A stretch of 64,000 nucleotides of DNA from Thermoanaerobacterium aotearoense (GCF_009905255.1 NZ_CP047602.1:1599501-1663500), one strand, 5' to 3'; numbered from the stretch's first letter, positions 1-8,955 are shown. Notes: a model not told the origin generated them from the letters alone. Numbers and translations: made by a program.

Positions 1-1
1 A

Positions 2-904
2 GAGCTTGACAAAATACCTGAAGGGCAAAAATTTGATTTAAAAGGCACACTGCTTTTCACAATCGGATTATTGCTATTTTTAATCGCATTGTCTTTCGGT
101 GGATTTGTAGGCTGGTACAATAAGTCAATCATAACTTTATTCATCATATCAATAGCGATGATTTTAGCATTCATTCACATCGAAAATACTACTGAACAGC
201 CAATGTTGGATTTGAGATTGTTTAAAACAAGAATTTTGGCATTTGCTTTTGGAAGTACATTGCTTAATGGCATTGCAAGAGGTGCAGTGACATTTTTGCT
301 CATATTTTATCTGCAAGGAATAAAAGCGATGGATCCATTAAAAGCAGGGGTATTCTTAGCACCATTTGCACTATCCATGATGATTGTATCGCCAATAAGC
401 GGATATTTGTCTGATAAATACGGTGCGAGAGCATTAAGCTCTATAGGTCTTTTGATTTCAGCTATCGGCTTATTGGGCTTTGTGAGAATATCCCAAAAGA
501 CTTCTCTTGCCGAACTCATCACTTGGATGCTTATTATGGGATTTGGATCTGGCATGTTTTTCTCACCTAATACGAGTGAAATTATGGGTTCTGTGCCGTC
601 CGACAGGCGAGGTATCGCCGCTGGCACGAGAACAATGATGAACAATGCTGGACAAGTAATAAGCATAGCATTGTCAATGGCAATCGTGTCATCAAGCATA
701 ACTCCTGACGCGATGCAAGCTCTTTTTGTCGGCACGCAAGTCGGTTCAAAAGGTATTGCCATAGCACAATTTATATCCGGACTAAGAGAAGCCTTTCTTA
801 TATCCATGATATTTAGCCTAATAGCATCGTTCATATCATACTTAAGAGGTCCAAAGCCAGATTGGAACCAAAACTCTCATAAGATAAAAACAGAAGAAAC
901 ATAA
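2..904 (+). CDS. MFS drug-type exporter, C-terminal part (5' end outside window)
   Basis: The reading frame is open from the left edge and ends at TAA 902-904, so only the C-terminal ~300 residues are present. They contain about eight hydrophobic segments and a loop reading SGYLSDKYGAR, which resembles the MFS cytoplasmic-loop motif G-x-L-x-D-x-x-G. The long hydrophobic C-terminal half followed by a basic tail fits the 14-TM DHA2 (EmrB/QacA) group of proton-driven exporters; the substrate cannot be read from the sequence. A bidirectional hairpin follows directly. The TTG at 71 is internal and is not a start. Confidence 0.85.
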   Translation, partial: ELDKIPEGQKFDLKGTLLFTIGLLLFLIALSFGGFVGWYNKSIITLFIISIAMILAFIHIENTTEQPMLDLRLFKTRILAFAFGSTLLNGIARGAVTFLLIFYLQGIKAMDPLKAGVFLAPFALSMMIVSPISGYLSDKYGARALSSIGLLISAIGLLGFVRISQKTSLAELITWMLIMGFGSGMFFSPNTSEIMGSVPSDRRGIAAGTRTMMNNAGQVISIALSMAIVSSSITPDAMQALFVGTQVGSKGIAIAQFISGLREAFLISMIFSLIASFISYLRGPKPDWNQNSHKIKTEET

Positions 905-928
905 AAGGTTACAGAATCGTAACCTTTT
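903..928. terminator. Bidirectional terminator between the MFS gene and purL
   Basis: Perfect 10-bp stem AAAAGGTTAC / GTAACCTTTT with a 6-base loop. A-tracts on one side and T-tracts on the other serve the convergent MFS gene and purL. Confidence 0.8.
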
Positions 929-935
929 ATGTTTC

Positions 936-3900
936 TTATTTGAAATATTCAACACCTGCTTCAAATATCTTTTGATCCTTGTTGCCGTATATATTTTTCG
1001 CTACATTCTTGCCAATCCTCTCAGAATGCCCCATCTTGCCAAGTATCCTTCCATCAGGGCTTGTAATGCCTTCTATAGCCCAGTAAGAGCCATTAGGATT
1101 GTAAGGCATCTCCATTGTTGGATTTCCATTCATATCTACATACTGCGTGGCAATTTGCCCATTCTTTTTTAACATATCTAAAACATCATCATTTGCTATA
1201 AATCTTCCTTCTCCATGTGATACAGGAATTACATGAATGTCGCCACATTTGACATTGTTAAACCATGGTGAAAGATTCGACGTTATCTTTGTCCTGATAT
1301 AACATGATACATGTCTGCCGATCGTATTAAATGTCAGCGTCGGATCGGTCGTATCAATGTCGCGAATCTCTCCATAAGGAAGCAAGCCAAGTTTTATAAG
1401 TGCTTGGAATCCGTTGCATATACCAAGCATCAAGCCATCACGATTTTTTAAAAATTCCATAACTGCATCTTTTACCTTTGGATTTCTAAATACCGTTGCG
1501 ATGAACTTGCCAGAACCATCAGGTTCATCGCCAGCGCTGAATCCACCTGGCAACATGATTATCTGAGAATTCTCTATTAGTTTAACAAGCTCATCGATAG
1601 ACGCATCTATATCAGTTCCTGTTAAATTCTTAAAAACATGCGTTTCAACCAATGCACCGGCTTTTTCAAAGGCTTTTTTGCTGTCATATTCGCAATTAGT
1701 ACCAGGAAAGACTGGTATCAAAACTCTTGGTTTTGCAACTCTGAGGCTTGCCTTAATAGAATTATTTTTATTGTACATAATATTCGGTATTTGTCTAATG
1801 TTTTCTTCCACAGCGGTAGGAAAAATCTTTTCAAGCGGTTTTTCCCAGTGTTTTTTCGCTTCATCAAGATGGATTTTCACATCTTCTAAAATTATATATG
1901 GCTCATCAATCGTCCTTCCTAAAATTTTATAATCAATTCCTTTTAAATATTTATCATCATCAAAATCACCATCTACTTCTATTATTAAAGAACCGTATTC
2001 AGGAACGAAAAAGTCCACCTCGCTTATTTTCGCCTCTAATTGAAAGCCCACCATATTCCCGAAAGCCATCTTAGTGATGCATTCGGCAATTCCACCGTAT
2101 TTTACCGAAGATGCCGCCAATATCAAATTCTCATTTAATAGTTCGTTGACCTTATCAAAATTTCTTTTTAGTTTTTCAAAATTTGGTAAATCTTGCCGGT
2201 CCCTTTCCGCCTTAATAATTATTACTTTATCACCACTTTTCTTAAATTCTGAAGATAACACTTTATCTGCATCAGCAGTTGCAACAGCGAATGCTACTAA
2301 GGTAGGAGGCACGTCCATATCCATAAAAGTGCCTGACATGCTGTCTTTACCGCCTATTGCAGGTATGCCTAAAGCTTTCTGTGCGTATAAAGCGCCTAAC
2401 AGTGAGCTAAATGGTTTTCCCCATCTTTTTGGATCCTTGCCTAATTTCTCAAAATACTCTTGAAGTGATAGTCTAATCTTCTTATAATCACCACCCATTG
2501 CCACAATTTTAGAGGTTGCTTCAATTATAGCATAAACAGCACCATGGAAAGGACTCCATTTCGACAGTTTAGGATTATATCCAAATGCCATCAATGTTGC
2601 CGTATCTGTATCTCCTTCTACGACAGGCAATTTTGCAGCCATCCCTTCTGAAGGCGTCATCTGATGCAAGCCACCAAATGGCATCAAAACAGTTGAAGCG
2701 CCAATTGTGGAATCAAACATCTCTGTCAATCCTTTTTGGCTACACACATTCAGATCTTCAAGATTCCTAAACCACAATTCCTCGATATTAGTGATTGATT
2801 GGACAAATTTTAACCTTTCAAAATAGCTTTCAGAGCTTATACTGTCTACAATGACATCTGTAAATTGAGAGATTCCATTCGTATTTAAAAATTCCCTGCT
2901 TATATCTACGATGACTTTCCCATGCCAAACCATTTTTATTCTCATATCATCCGTGACTTTTGCCACTTTAGTGGCTTCTAAATTCTCTTCTTTTGCAAGC
3001 TCTACAAACTTTTCAGCATCTTCTGGTGAAACTAATACAGCCATTCTTTCTTGTGATTCAGATATAGCAAGTTCTGTCCCATCCAAACCCTCGTATTTTT
3101 TCGGTACAGCATCAAGGTCAATTAAAAGTCCGTCGCTTAACTCTCCAATTGCTACAGACACACCACCCGCTCCAAAATCATTGCACTTTTTTATCATTTT
3201 TAAGACATCAGGATTTCTAAAAAATCTTTGAATTTTTCTTTCTGTTATGGGATTACCCTTTTGCACTTCTGCACCGCTTGTATAAATGGATTCTTGCGTG
3301 TGTTCTTTTGAAGAACCTGTGGCACCACCACAACCATCTCTTCCTGTTCTACCACCCAACAAAATCACTACATCGCCTGCTGCCGGCTTTCCTCTATAAA
3401 CATTTCTCTTAGGAACTGCGCCAATTACCGCACCTATCTCCATTCGTTTAGCTACATATCCATCATCGTAAATCTCCGAAACTTGCCCTGTAGAAAGTCC
3501 TATCTGATTCCCATATGAACTGTAGCCGTGGGCTGCTTCCTTAGTAATCTTTCTTTGAGGCAATTTGCCCTTTATGGTCATTTCAACTGGCGTTCTTGGA
3601 TCTCCAGAACCTGTAACTCGCATTGCTTGATATACATATGCACGACCTGATAGAGGATCTCTAATCGCCCCTCCAAGGCAAGTAGCTGCACCTCCATAAG
3701 GCTCTATTTCTGTAGGGTGATTGTGTGTCTCATTTTTGAACATTATCAGCCATTTTTCGCTTTTACCATTTATATCTGCATCAATTTCGATGCTACACGC
3801 ATTGTTTTCATCAGACTCATCTAAATCGTCAAGCAACCCTCTTTTTCTCAATTCTTTCATCACAATTGTGGCTATATCCATAAGGCACATTGGTTTCTTG

Positions 3901-4703
3901 CTTTCTCCATAGACGAATTCTCTGGAATTTTTGTATTCCTCAAAAGCTTTTAATATAGGTTCATTGTATTTTCCATCATAAATTTTCACATCATTGATGT
4001 TAGTAAGAAATGTGGTGTGGCGACAGTGATCAGACCAATAGGTATCGATAACTCTTATCTCTGTAATTGTAGGATTTCTCTTTTCTACATCTTTAAAATA
4101 GGAATGGCAAAATTTAAAATCTTCCAAGCTCATTGCCAAATTCAGTTTCTCATAGACCTTTTCTATTGAAACATCATCAGATTCAATAAATCCATCAAGA
4201 ATTTCTACATCATCAGGACAATCGACTTCTAAATCAATAGCTTCTCTTTTTTCCAATGAAGCTTCTCTCGAATCGACAGGATTAATACAATAGCTTTTTA
4301 TTTTGTCAAACTCCTCATCTGTCAATTTACCGCTTAAAACCACGACTTTACCACAAAGCACTTTAGGTTTAAATCCATTTGTAAGTATTTGAATGCATTG
4401 TTCGGCTGAATCAGCCCTTTGATCATACTGACCTGGTAAAAATTCTATAGCAAATACCCTATCATCTTTCTCATATGGCAAATTTTCAATGTATACATCA
4501 TCAAGATTTGGCTCTGAAAAAATTGTCTTAACAGCTTTTAAAAAAATATCTCCTGATAGTCCTAAAACGTCGTACCTGTTTATTATCCTTACACCTTTAA
4601 GCCCAGAAATATTAAGATTATTTTTAAGATCATCAAAAAGTTTTTTTGCTTCAATATTGTATTGCGGCTTTTTTTCTACGTATATTCTTTTTACATCACT
4701 CAC
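936..4703 (-). CDS. purL: Phosphoribosylformylglycinamidine synthase, single-chain form
   Basis: Converts FGAR, glutamine and ATP to FGAM, the fourth step of de novo purine synthesis, in the cytoplasm. At 1255 residues it is the large fused type, not the separate PurS/PurQ/PurL of Bacillus. The ATP-grasp-like AIRS-type halves carry FKNETHNHPTEIEPYGG near residue 325 and a second repeat near 700. A class I glutamine amidotransferase domain starts near 985, with nucleophile Cys in LGICNG (about 1096) and HGEGRF near 1163. The start is GTG at 4703, preceded by a GGGGGAG ribosome-binding site. It appears to be transcribed alone: a promoter and a PurBox-like site lie upstream and no other pur gene is adjacent. 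Confidence 0.96.
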   Translation of the reverse strand: MSDVKRIYVEKKPQYNIEAKKLFDDLKNNLNISGLKGVRIINRYDVLGLSGDIFLKAVKTIFSEPNLDDVYIENLPYEKDDRVFAIEFLPGQYDQRADSAEQCIQILTNGFKPKVLCGKVVVLSGKLTDEEFDKIKSYCINPVDSREASLEKREAIDLEVDCPDDVEILDGFIESDDVSIEKVYEKLNLAMSLEDFKFCHSYFKDVEKRNPTITEIRVIDTYWSDHCRHTTFLTNINDVKIYDGKYNEPILKAFEEYKNSREFVYGESKKPMCLMDIATIVMKELRKRGLLDDLDESDENNACSIEIDADINGKSEKWLIMFKNETHNHPTEIEPYGGAATCLGGAIRDPLSGRAYVYQAMRVTGSGDPRTPVEMTIKGKLPQRKITKEAAHGYSSYGNQIGLSTGQVSEIYDDGYVAKRMEIGAVIGAVPKRNVYRGKPAAGDVVILLGGRTGRDGCGGATGSSKEHTQESIYTSGAEVQKGNPITERKIQRFFRNPDVLKMIKKCNDFGAGGVSVAIGELSDGLLIDLDAVPKKYEGLDGTELAISESQERMAVLVSPEDAEKFVELAKEENLEATKVAKVTDDMRIKMVWHGKVIVDISREFLNTNGISQFTDVIVDSISSESYFERLKFVQSITNIEELWFRNLEDLNVCSQKGLTEMFDSTIGASTVLMPFGGLHQMTPSEGMAAKLPVVEGDTDTATLMAFGYNPKLSKWSPFHGAVYAIIEATSKIVAMGGDYKKIRLSLQEYFEKLGKDPKRWGKPFSSLLGALYAQKALGIPAIGGKDSMSGTFMDMDVPPTLVAFAVATADADKVLSSEFKKSGDKVIIIKAERDRQDLPNFEKLKRNFDKVNELLNENLILAASSVKYGGIAECITKMAFGNMVGFQLEAKISEVDFFVPEYGSLIIEVDGDFDDDKYLKGIDYKILGRTIDEPYIILEDVKIHLDEAKKHWEKPLEKIFPTAVEENIRQIPNIMYNKNNSIKASLRVAKPRVLIPVFPGTNCEYDSKKAFEKAGALVETHVFKNLTGTDIDASIDELVKLIENSQIIMLPGGFSAGDEPDGSGKFIATVFRNPKVKDAVMEFLKNRDGLMLGICNGFQALIKLGLLPYGEIRDIDTTDPTLTFNTIGRHVSCYIRTKITSNLSPWFNNVKCGDIHVIPVSHGEGRFIANDDVLDMLKKNGQIATQYVDMNGNPTMEMPYNPNGSYWAIEGITSPDGRILGKMGHSERIGKNVAKNIYGNKDQKIFEAGVEYFK

Positions 4704-4745
4704 AAAATATCTCCCCCATTTAGCCTAAATTACGAACTTTGTAAT

Positions 4746-4774
4746 ATTATAATATATAATGCGTCTTAAATCAA
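4746..4774 (-). promoter_or_regulatory. Sigma-A promoter of purL
   Basis: On the minus strand, TTGATT (4774-4769) and a perfect TATAAT (4751-4746) are separated by exactly 17 bases. The predicted transcription start is near 4739, leaving a leader of about 35 bases before the GTG start. Confidence 0.65.
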
Positions 4775-4792
4775 TAAGTATTTTAACTTATA

Positions 4793-4805
4793 AAAACCGA
4801 ACATT
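4793..4805 (+). promoter_or_regulatory. PurBox-like operator upstream of purL
   Basis: AAAACCGAACATT fits the Bacillus PurR box AWWWCCGAACWWT at every position and lies about 20 bases upstream of the purL -35. A second, one-mismatch copy (AATTACGAACTTT, 4728-4740) overlaps the predicted transcription start. Bacillus sites are usually paired as inverted arms; here both copies face the same way, so function is inferred, not shown. Confidence 0.45.
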
Positions 4806-4908
4806 TAATGACAACTTTACAATTAAGTTTGCTTATTATGCGTATATGTCATCTTAATCGGTTCTGCATATTATATAACAAAAAACTTAAAAAAGAAAAA
4901 AATTTATA

Positions 4909-4937
4909 TTGAAATCTAAAAAAATATATCTTATAAT
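4909..4937 (+). promoter_or_regulatory. Sigma-A promoter of the decarboxylase gene
   Basis: TTGAAA (4909-4914) and TATAAT (4932-4937) are separated by 17 bases. The start of transcription is predicted near 4944, giving a 5' leader of about 105 bases that contains the hairpin at 4967-5021. Confidence 0.7.
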
Positions 4938-4966
4938 AAATTGAAAACATAATAAAGTGTATTTTC

Positions 4967-5021
4967 GCTCTGCAAAGGCCCGAACCGATTGCAACGAGGT
5001 TCAGGCTTTTATTCTGGGAGC
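4967..5021 (+). ncRNA. Structured mRNA leader, family not recognised
   Basis: A 13-position helix pairs 4974-4986 (AAAGGCCCGAACC) with 4998-5010 (GGTTCAGGCTTTT), with one G-U pair and one C-A mismatch, around an 11-base loop GATTGCAACGA. An outer four-pair helix GCTC (4967-4970) / GAGC (5018-5021) closes an internal loop. The element lies between a strong promoter and the ribosome-binding site. There is no U-tract behind it, so it is not a plain terminator. It could be a polyamine- or amino-acid-responsive cis element; that role is inference. I could not match it to any riboswitch consensus I know. Confidence 0.45.
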
Positions 5022-5050
5022 CAAACTTATGAAAGAGGGTGTTTATCAAG

Positions 5051-6538
5051 TTGGAAAAGCTAAATCATTTTGAAACTCCATTATTCGATGCATTAATGGA
5101 GTATGTCAACAACAACACCATACCATTTCATGTCCCAGGTCACAAAAAAGGCAATGGAATGGCTAAAAAGTTTTTTGATTTTGTAGGAAAAAATGTATTA
5201 TCGATGGATGTTACTGTGTTTGAACAAGTTGACAGCCTTCACAAGCCTACCGGTCCCATTAAGAAAGCTCAGGAATTAGCTGCCGATGCTTTTGGTGCTG
5301 ATGCTACATTTTTCTGCATCCATGGGACATCGGGAGCTATTCAGGCTATGATCCTAAGCGTTATGGGAGAAAATGAAAAAATAATTGTTCCAAGAAACAT
5401 TCACAAATCTGTTACATCAGGTATTATCTTGAGTGGTGCTATCCCAGTTTATATGCAACCAGAAGTTGATAAAAATGTAGGCGTTGCTCTTAATGTGACT
5501 CCTGAAACTGTAGAGGAAGCATTAAGAAACAATCCTGATGCAAAGGCTGTTTTAATTATAAATCCGACTTACTATGGTGTTTCTGCAGACATTGTAAAAA
5601 TTGCTGAAATAGTCCATGACTACGGAGCTATACTGATGGTGGATGAAGCCCATGGTCCACACCTAAAGTTCAATGAAAAACTTCCTATTTCAGCAATGGA
5701 AGCTGGTGCTGACATTTGCGCACAAAGCACTCATAAGATAATAGGCTCTATGACGCAAAGCTCTATGTTGCACGTCAAATCGAAAAGAATTGATATAAAC
5801 AGAGTGAAGCAAGTTATGAGCCTTTTGCAGACTACAAGTCCCTCTTACATTTTATTAGCATCACTTGATGTTGCAAGAATGCAGATGGTAACAGAAGGAA
5901 AAGAATTGTTGGACAGGACAATCGAACTTGCAGAATACGCTCGTCGAGAGATCAACAACATAAATGGACTTTATTGTTTTGGAAACGAAATTGTAGGGCG
6001 AGATGGAGCGTATGATTTTGACCCGACAAAAATCACTATTACCGCCAAAGGCCTTGGCATATCAGGTCACGAATTGGAAGATATACTGGCAAAAAAATAC
6101 TACATTCAACCAGAATTAGCCGATATGTACAATACATTGTGTGTATTTTCCATAGGTGACACAAAAGAGAATGTAGATTACCTTATAAGGGCATTGAGGG
6201 AAATCAGTGAAACTCTGTACAAAGACAATGTAGAAATGTCGAAAGCTTTAGATATACCAGAAATACCAGAAATGGTCTTGTCCCCAAGATATGCGTTCGA
6301 ATGTTCTAATATCGCATTGCCTTTGGAAGAAAGCATCGGACAGATAAGCTCGGAATTTCTAATGGCATATCCGCCCGGTATCCCAATATTATGTCCTGGC
6401 GAAAGGATAACCAGAGAAATCATAGAATATGTAATTGAAATGAAAAATGCCAAACTAAGCATTCAAGGAACAGAAGATCCAAATGTTGAATATATAAAAG
6501 TAGTCAACGATTTGCAGATATTGAATATAACAGCATAA
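5051..6538 (+). CDS. Orn/Lys/Arg decarboxylase family protein (PLP fold type I)
   Basis: A PLP-dependent decarboxylase of the SpeA/CadA/YaaO family, likely making a polyamine precursor (agmatine, cadaverine or putrescine); which one cannot be read from sequence alone. FHVPGHKKG lies near residue 30, VDEAHGPH near 200, and the Schiff-base lysine in STHKIIGSMTQSS at about 229. The C-terminal domain ends near PPGIPILCPGE. A longer frame begins at GTG 5039, but there the ribosome-binding site GAAAGAGGG would abut the start; TTG 5051 has proper spacing, so I use it (495 aa). In many Bacilli this gene sits before tmk; here it stands alone with its own promoter, structured leader and terminator. Confidence 0.9.
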   Translation: MEKLNHFETPLFDALMEYVNNNTIPFHVPGHKKGNGMAKKFFDFVGKNVLSMDVTVFEQVDSLHKPTGPIKKAQELAADAFGADATFFCIHGTSGAIQAMILSVMGENEKIIVPRNIHKSVTSGIILSGAIPVYMQPEVDKNVGVALNVTPETVEEALRNNPDAKAVLIINPTYYGVSADIVKIAEIVHDYGAILMVDEAHGPHLKFNEKLPISAMEAGADICAQSTHKIIGSMTQSSMLHVKSKRIDINRVKQVMSLLQTTSPSYILLASLDVARMQMVTEGKELLDRTIELAEYARREINNINGLYCFGNEIVGRDGAYDFDPTKITITAKGLGISGHELEDILAKKYYIQPELADMYNTLCVFSIGDTKENVDYLIRALREISETLYKDNVEMSKALDIPEIPEMVLSPRYAFECSNIALPLEESIGQISSEFLMAYPPGIPILCPGERITREIIEYVIEMKNAKLSIQGTEDPNVEYIKVVNDLQILNITA

Positions 6539-6568
6539 AGAGCCCTACAACAAGTAGAGCTCTTTTTT
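6538..6568 (+). terminator. Rho-independent terminator of the decarboxylase gene
   Basis: Stem AAGAGC-CTAC / GTAG-GCTCTT with small bulges and a short A-rich loop, followed by TTTTTT. Confidence 0.8.
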
Positions 6569-6573
6569 ATAAA

Positions 6574-6816
6574 TTACTTTTCTTCCAAGTTTCTTTTGCG
6601 TTCTTTATATTCTTCTTCGCTTATTTCTCCTCTTGCATATCTCTCTTTCAAGATTTCAAGTGCATTACTACTTCTATTTGAACCTTTTTTGTTCTGAAAC
6701 AGCGAAACAATAAAATATATAGCGCCTACTACTATTACAACTTGAAGTATCATCCAGATGAGGCCAAAAATTATGCCTCCACCGTAACCCCATCCATTCA
6801 TTAATCCCCACATCAT
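6574..6816 (-). CDS. Small membrane protein with C-terminal SHOCT domain
   Basis: Eighty residues: a glycine/tryptophan-rich N-terminus (MMWGLMNGWGYGGG), one transmembrane helix at about 15-37, then a charged C-terminus ALEILKERYARGEISEEEYKER, the typical SHOCT pattern. SHOCT domains are short oligomerisation modules at protein ends; no enzymatic role is known. ATG 6816 is chosen because AAGGAGGA lies seven bases upstream; the longer frame to 6867 is an artefact that would cover the promoter. The gene follows a histidine kinase but has its own promoter, with the same box as the response-regulator gene, so it is probably a target of that system. Confidence 0.8.
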   Translation of the reverse strand: MMWGLMNGWGYGGGIIFGLIWMILQVVIVVGAIYFIVSLFQNKKGSNRSSNALEILKERYARGEISEEEYKERKRNLEEK

Positions 6817-6838
6817 AATATCATCCTCCTTCAAATCT

Positions 6839-6870
6839 ATTATATGACAAAATTGTGAAGAATTCATGAA
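6839..6870 (-). promoter_or_regulatory. Promoter with direct-repeat box upstream of the SHOCT gene
   Basis: On the minus strand TTCAT (6870-6866), six bases, then TTCAC (6859-6855), ten bases, then TATAAT (6844-6839). There is no good -35 at the usual distance, as expected for a promoter activated by an OmpR/PhoB-type regulator. The layout is identical to that before the response-regulator gene at 8924-8955. The box overlaps the region just past the kinase stop codon. Confidence 0.6.
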
Positions 6871-6872
6871 TT

Positions 6873-8222
6873 TTATAGATCTAACGGCAACTTTACTGTA
6901 AATTTTGTCCCTTCATTTAATATGCTCTCTACATTTATAGTGCCATTATGAGCTTTTATTATGGCCTTAGCAATCGATAACCCTAAGCCACTGCCTCCAT
7001 AATCCCTGCTTCGCGACTTTTCACTTCTGTAAAATCTTTCGTATATAAAAGGCAAATCTTCTTTCGATATGCCTATGCCATTATCAGAAACTGTAATCAC
7101 AGCATACTGTCCTTCGCTATACAGTCTTACTTTTATGTTTCCACCTTCACCTGTGTATTTATTAGCATTTGTAAGCAAATTGATCAATACCTCTGATAAT
7201 CTATCTTTGTCTGCATTAACAAAAATGTCATCTTCAATATTTTTCTCCAAATGTTGATTTTTATTGACAAAAATGCTTTCATAATTTATCAACAAAATTT
7301 TAATCAATTCCGATAAATTGAATCTTGCTTTATTTATCTTTAAATTGTCAATTTCTATCTTATTCAATAATTCAATATCATTTATGAGATTGGATAATCT
7401 CACAACTTCTTCATAAAGGCTTTCAATCCTTTCTTTAGACGGTTCCCAAACACCGTCAATTATAGCTTCTAAGTGACTTTTAAGGGTTGATAAAGGTGTC
7501 CTCAATTCATGCGCTATATTTTGCGTCATCTGTACTCTTAACATCCCTTGACTTTTTAATGATGCACCAAGATGATTTATAGCAGCAGTTAATGTAAGAA
7601 GCTCCTCTTCCTTTGGTATATCTTCTACTCTAACGTCGTAGTCTCCGTTCTCCAGTTTACTTGCAACTTTTGCTATATTTAAAATAGGCTTTGTAAGGTA
7701 TTTTGAAACATACAAGCTGATTATAAACACCAATGCGATCGTCAATATTGTTATTAATGCAATGTATTTATTCACGTCGTACAAAAATTTATAATCCAAT
7801 TTGTTCATAGGCATTGTGCCAGTATACGTTATGTCAACGTAAGCGACTTTTTTACCATCTACGACAACAGGAAGCGTTTTAGTTGATGTTTTGCTGTTAT
7901 TTGCCAACCCCATCATCGAAAACATCGAAGCTATCTTCATTACTTCATTGCCTTTCAAATCCCTAACCACGATGCCATACCCACTCATCATCAAACTATG
8001 TGCAATTCTGCTGCTTGTATCATCCCAATTGCCAGTTTCCTTGTACGTTTCAGCTATTAACGTAGCAATGTTGTCAAATTCAGCATTTGCTGACTGTTTA
8101 ATGTAAATTCCAAAATTGTTTATTATTAAAATATTTATGGTAATGCTGAATACAACTATCGACAATAAAGCAATAGAAATAAACGATGCAGCAGTTTTAG
8201 TTCTTATATCATTTTTAATCAT
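6873..8222 (-). CDS. Sensor histidine kinase with HAMP domain
   Basis: Membrane sensor of a two-component system paired with the regulator directly upstream. TM1 lies near residues 12-35, an extracytoplasmic domain of about 115 residues follows, then TM2 near 155-177, HAMP, the phospho-acceptor H in IAHELRTPLSTL, and N, G1 (DNGIGI), F and G2 (GGSGLGLSIA) boxes. ATG 8222 is preferred over 8252 because GGTGAAG sits before it and the overlap with the regulator shrinks to 8 bases. The signal sensed is unknown; co-regulation with a SHOCT membrane protein hints at the envelope. Confidence 0.93.
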   Translation of the reverse strand: MIKNDIRTKTAASFISIALLSIVVFSITINILIINNFGIYIKQSANAEFDNIATLIAETYKETGNWDDTSSRIAHSLMMSGYGIVVRDLKGNEVMKIASMFSMMGLANNSKTSTKTLPVVVDGKKVAYVDITYTGTMPMNKLDYKFLYDVNKYIALITILTIALVFIISLYVSKYLTKPILNIAKVASKLENGDYDVRVEDIPKEEELLTLTAAINHLGASLKSQGMLRVQMTQNIAHELRTPLSTLKSHLEAIIDGVWEPSKERIESLYEEVVRLSNLINDIELLNKIEIDNLKINKARFNLSELIKILLINYESIFVNKNQHLEKNIEDDIFVNADKDRLSEVLINLLTNANKYTGEGGNIKVRLYSEGQYAVITVSDNGIGISKEDLPFIYERFYRSEKSRSRDYGGSGLGLSIAKAIIKAHNGTINVESILNEGTKFTVKLPLDL

Positions 8223-8904
8223 TTTCTTCACCAAATTTATAACCTGCCCCATACACAGTTTTTATATATCTTGGATTTTTAGGATCATCTTCTATCTTTT
8301 GCCTCAAGTTTTTTATATGGGCGTCTATTGTCCTATCGAAACCATCAAAATCATAGCCAAAAGCCTTTTCAATAAGTTCACTTCTCGTAAATACTTTGTT
8401 TGGATTTTGCGCCATCACAGTCAACAACTTGTACTCATTTGGCGTTAAACTGACGACCCTGCCTTTCTTTTTCACTTCGTATGATCTTGTATCAATTACA
8501 AGGTCTCCATCATTAAACATGAATATATCATTTAATGGCAGGTCATCTTTTGCCCTTCTAAGTATGGCTTTGACTCTCATCCTCAACTCTCGAGGACTAA
8601 ATGGCTTCGTTAAGTAATCATCCGCACCAATTGTAAAACCATATACCTTATCATCTTCACTTACTTTAGCTGTAAGCATTATAATTGGCACCTTTGACAA
8701 AGCTCTTATTTTGCTGCATATTTCTTCGCCGGATACACCAGGCAGCATTAAATCTAATATGACCAAATCTGGATTTACAGTTTTAAAAGCATTTAAAGCA
8801 TTTGCACCGTTTGTTTCGGTCAATACAGTATACCCTTCCTTTTCAAGGTATGCTTTTATAACGTCCAAGATTTTCTCCTCATCATCTATTGCCAGTATTT
8901 TCAT
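8215..8904 (-). CDS. OmpR/PhoB-family response regulator
   Basis: Receiver domain with acidic pair (AIDDEE), phospho-acceptor Asp in LVILDLMLPG and Lys in MLTAK, followed by a winged-helix DNA-binding domain from about residue 130 (LTPNEYKLL ... RTIDAHIKNLRQKI). ATG 8904 (MKILAIDDEE) is seven bases behind GAGGTG; upstream TTG/ATG codons are less well placed. It overlaps its kinase by 8 bases, so the two are translationally coupled. A direct-repeat box in its own promoter, repeated before the SHOCT gene, suggests autoregulation. Confidence 0.94.
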   Translation of the reverse strand: MKILAIDDEEKILDVIKAYLEKEGYTVLTETNGANALNAFKTVNPDLVILDLMLPGVSGEEICSKIRALSKVPIIMLTAKVSEDDKVYGFTIGADDYLTKPFSPRELRMRVKAILRRAKDDLPLNDIFMFNDGDLVIDTRSYEVKKKGRVVSLTPNEYKLLTVMAQNPNKVFTRSELIEKAFGYDFDGFDRTIDAHIKNLRQKIEDDPKNPRYIKTVYGAGYKFGEEND

Positions 8905-8923
8905 CATAAAACACCTCAAATAT

Positions 8924-8955
8924 ATTATACATTACAATTGTGAAGAATAAATGAA
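8924..8955 (-). promoter_or_regulatory. Promoter with direct-repeat box upstream of the response regulator
   Basis: TTCAT (8955-8951), six bases, TTCAC (8944-8940), ten bases, then TATAAT (8929-8924) on the minus strand. The half-sites are spaced 11 bp, one helical turn, as for OmpR/PhoB-family dimers. Binding by the adjacent regulator is inferred. Confidence 0.6.

Noticed and set aside
307-834. 175-residue minus-strand ORF in the MFS gene
   Set aside because: Antisense to clear transmembrane coding sequence; no start signal.
4967-5021. SRP RNA or guanidine riboswitch in the decarboxylase leader
   Set aside because: The conserved SRP loop and the ykkC, mini-ykkC and guanidine-III blocks are not present.
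4849-5049. 66-residue ORF on the minus strand upstream of the decarboxylase
   Set aside because: It runs antisense through the promoter and leader hairpin, has no ribosome-binding site and its product is low-complexity.
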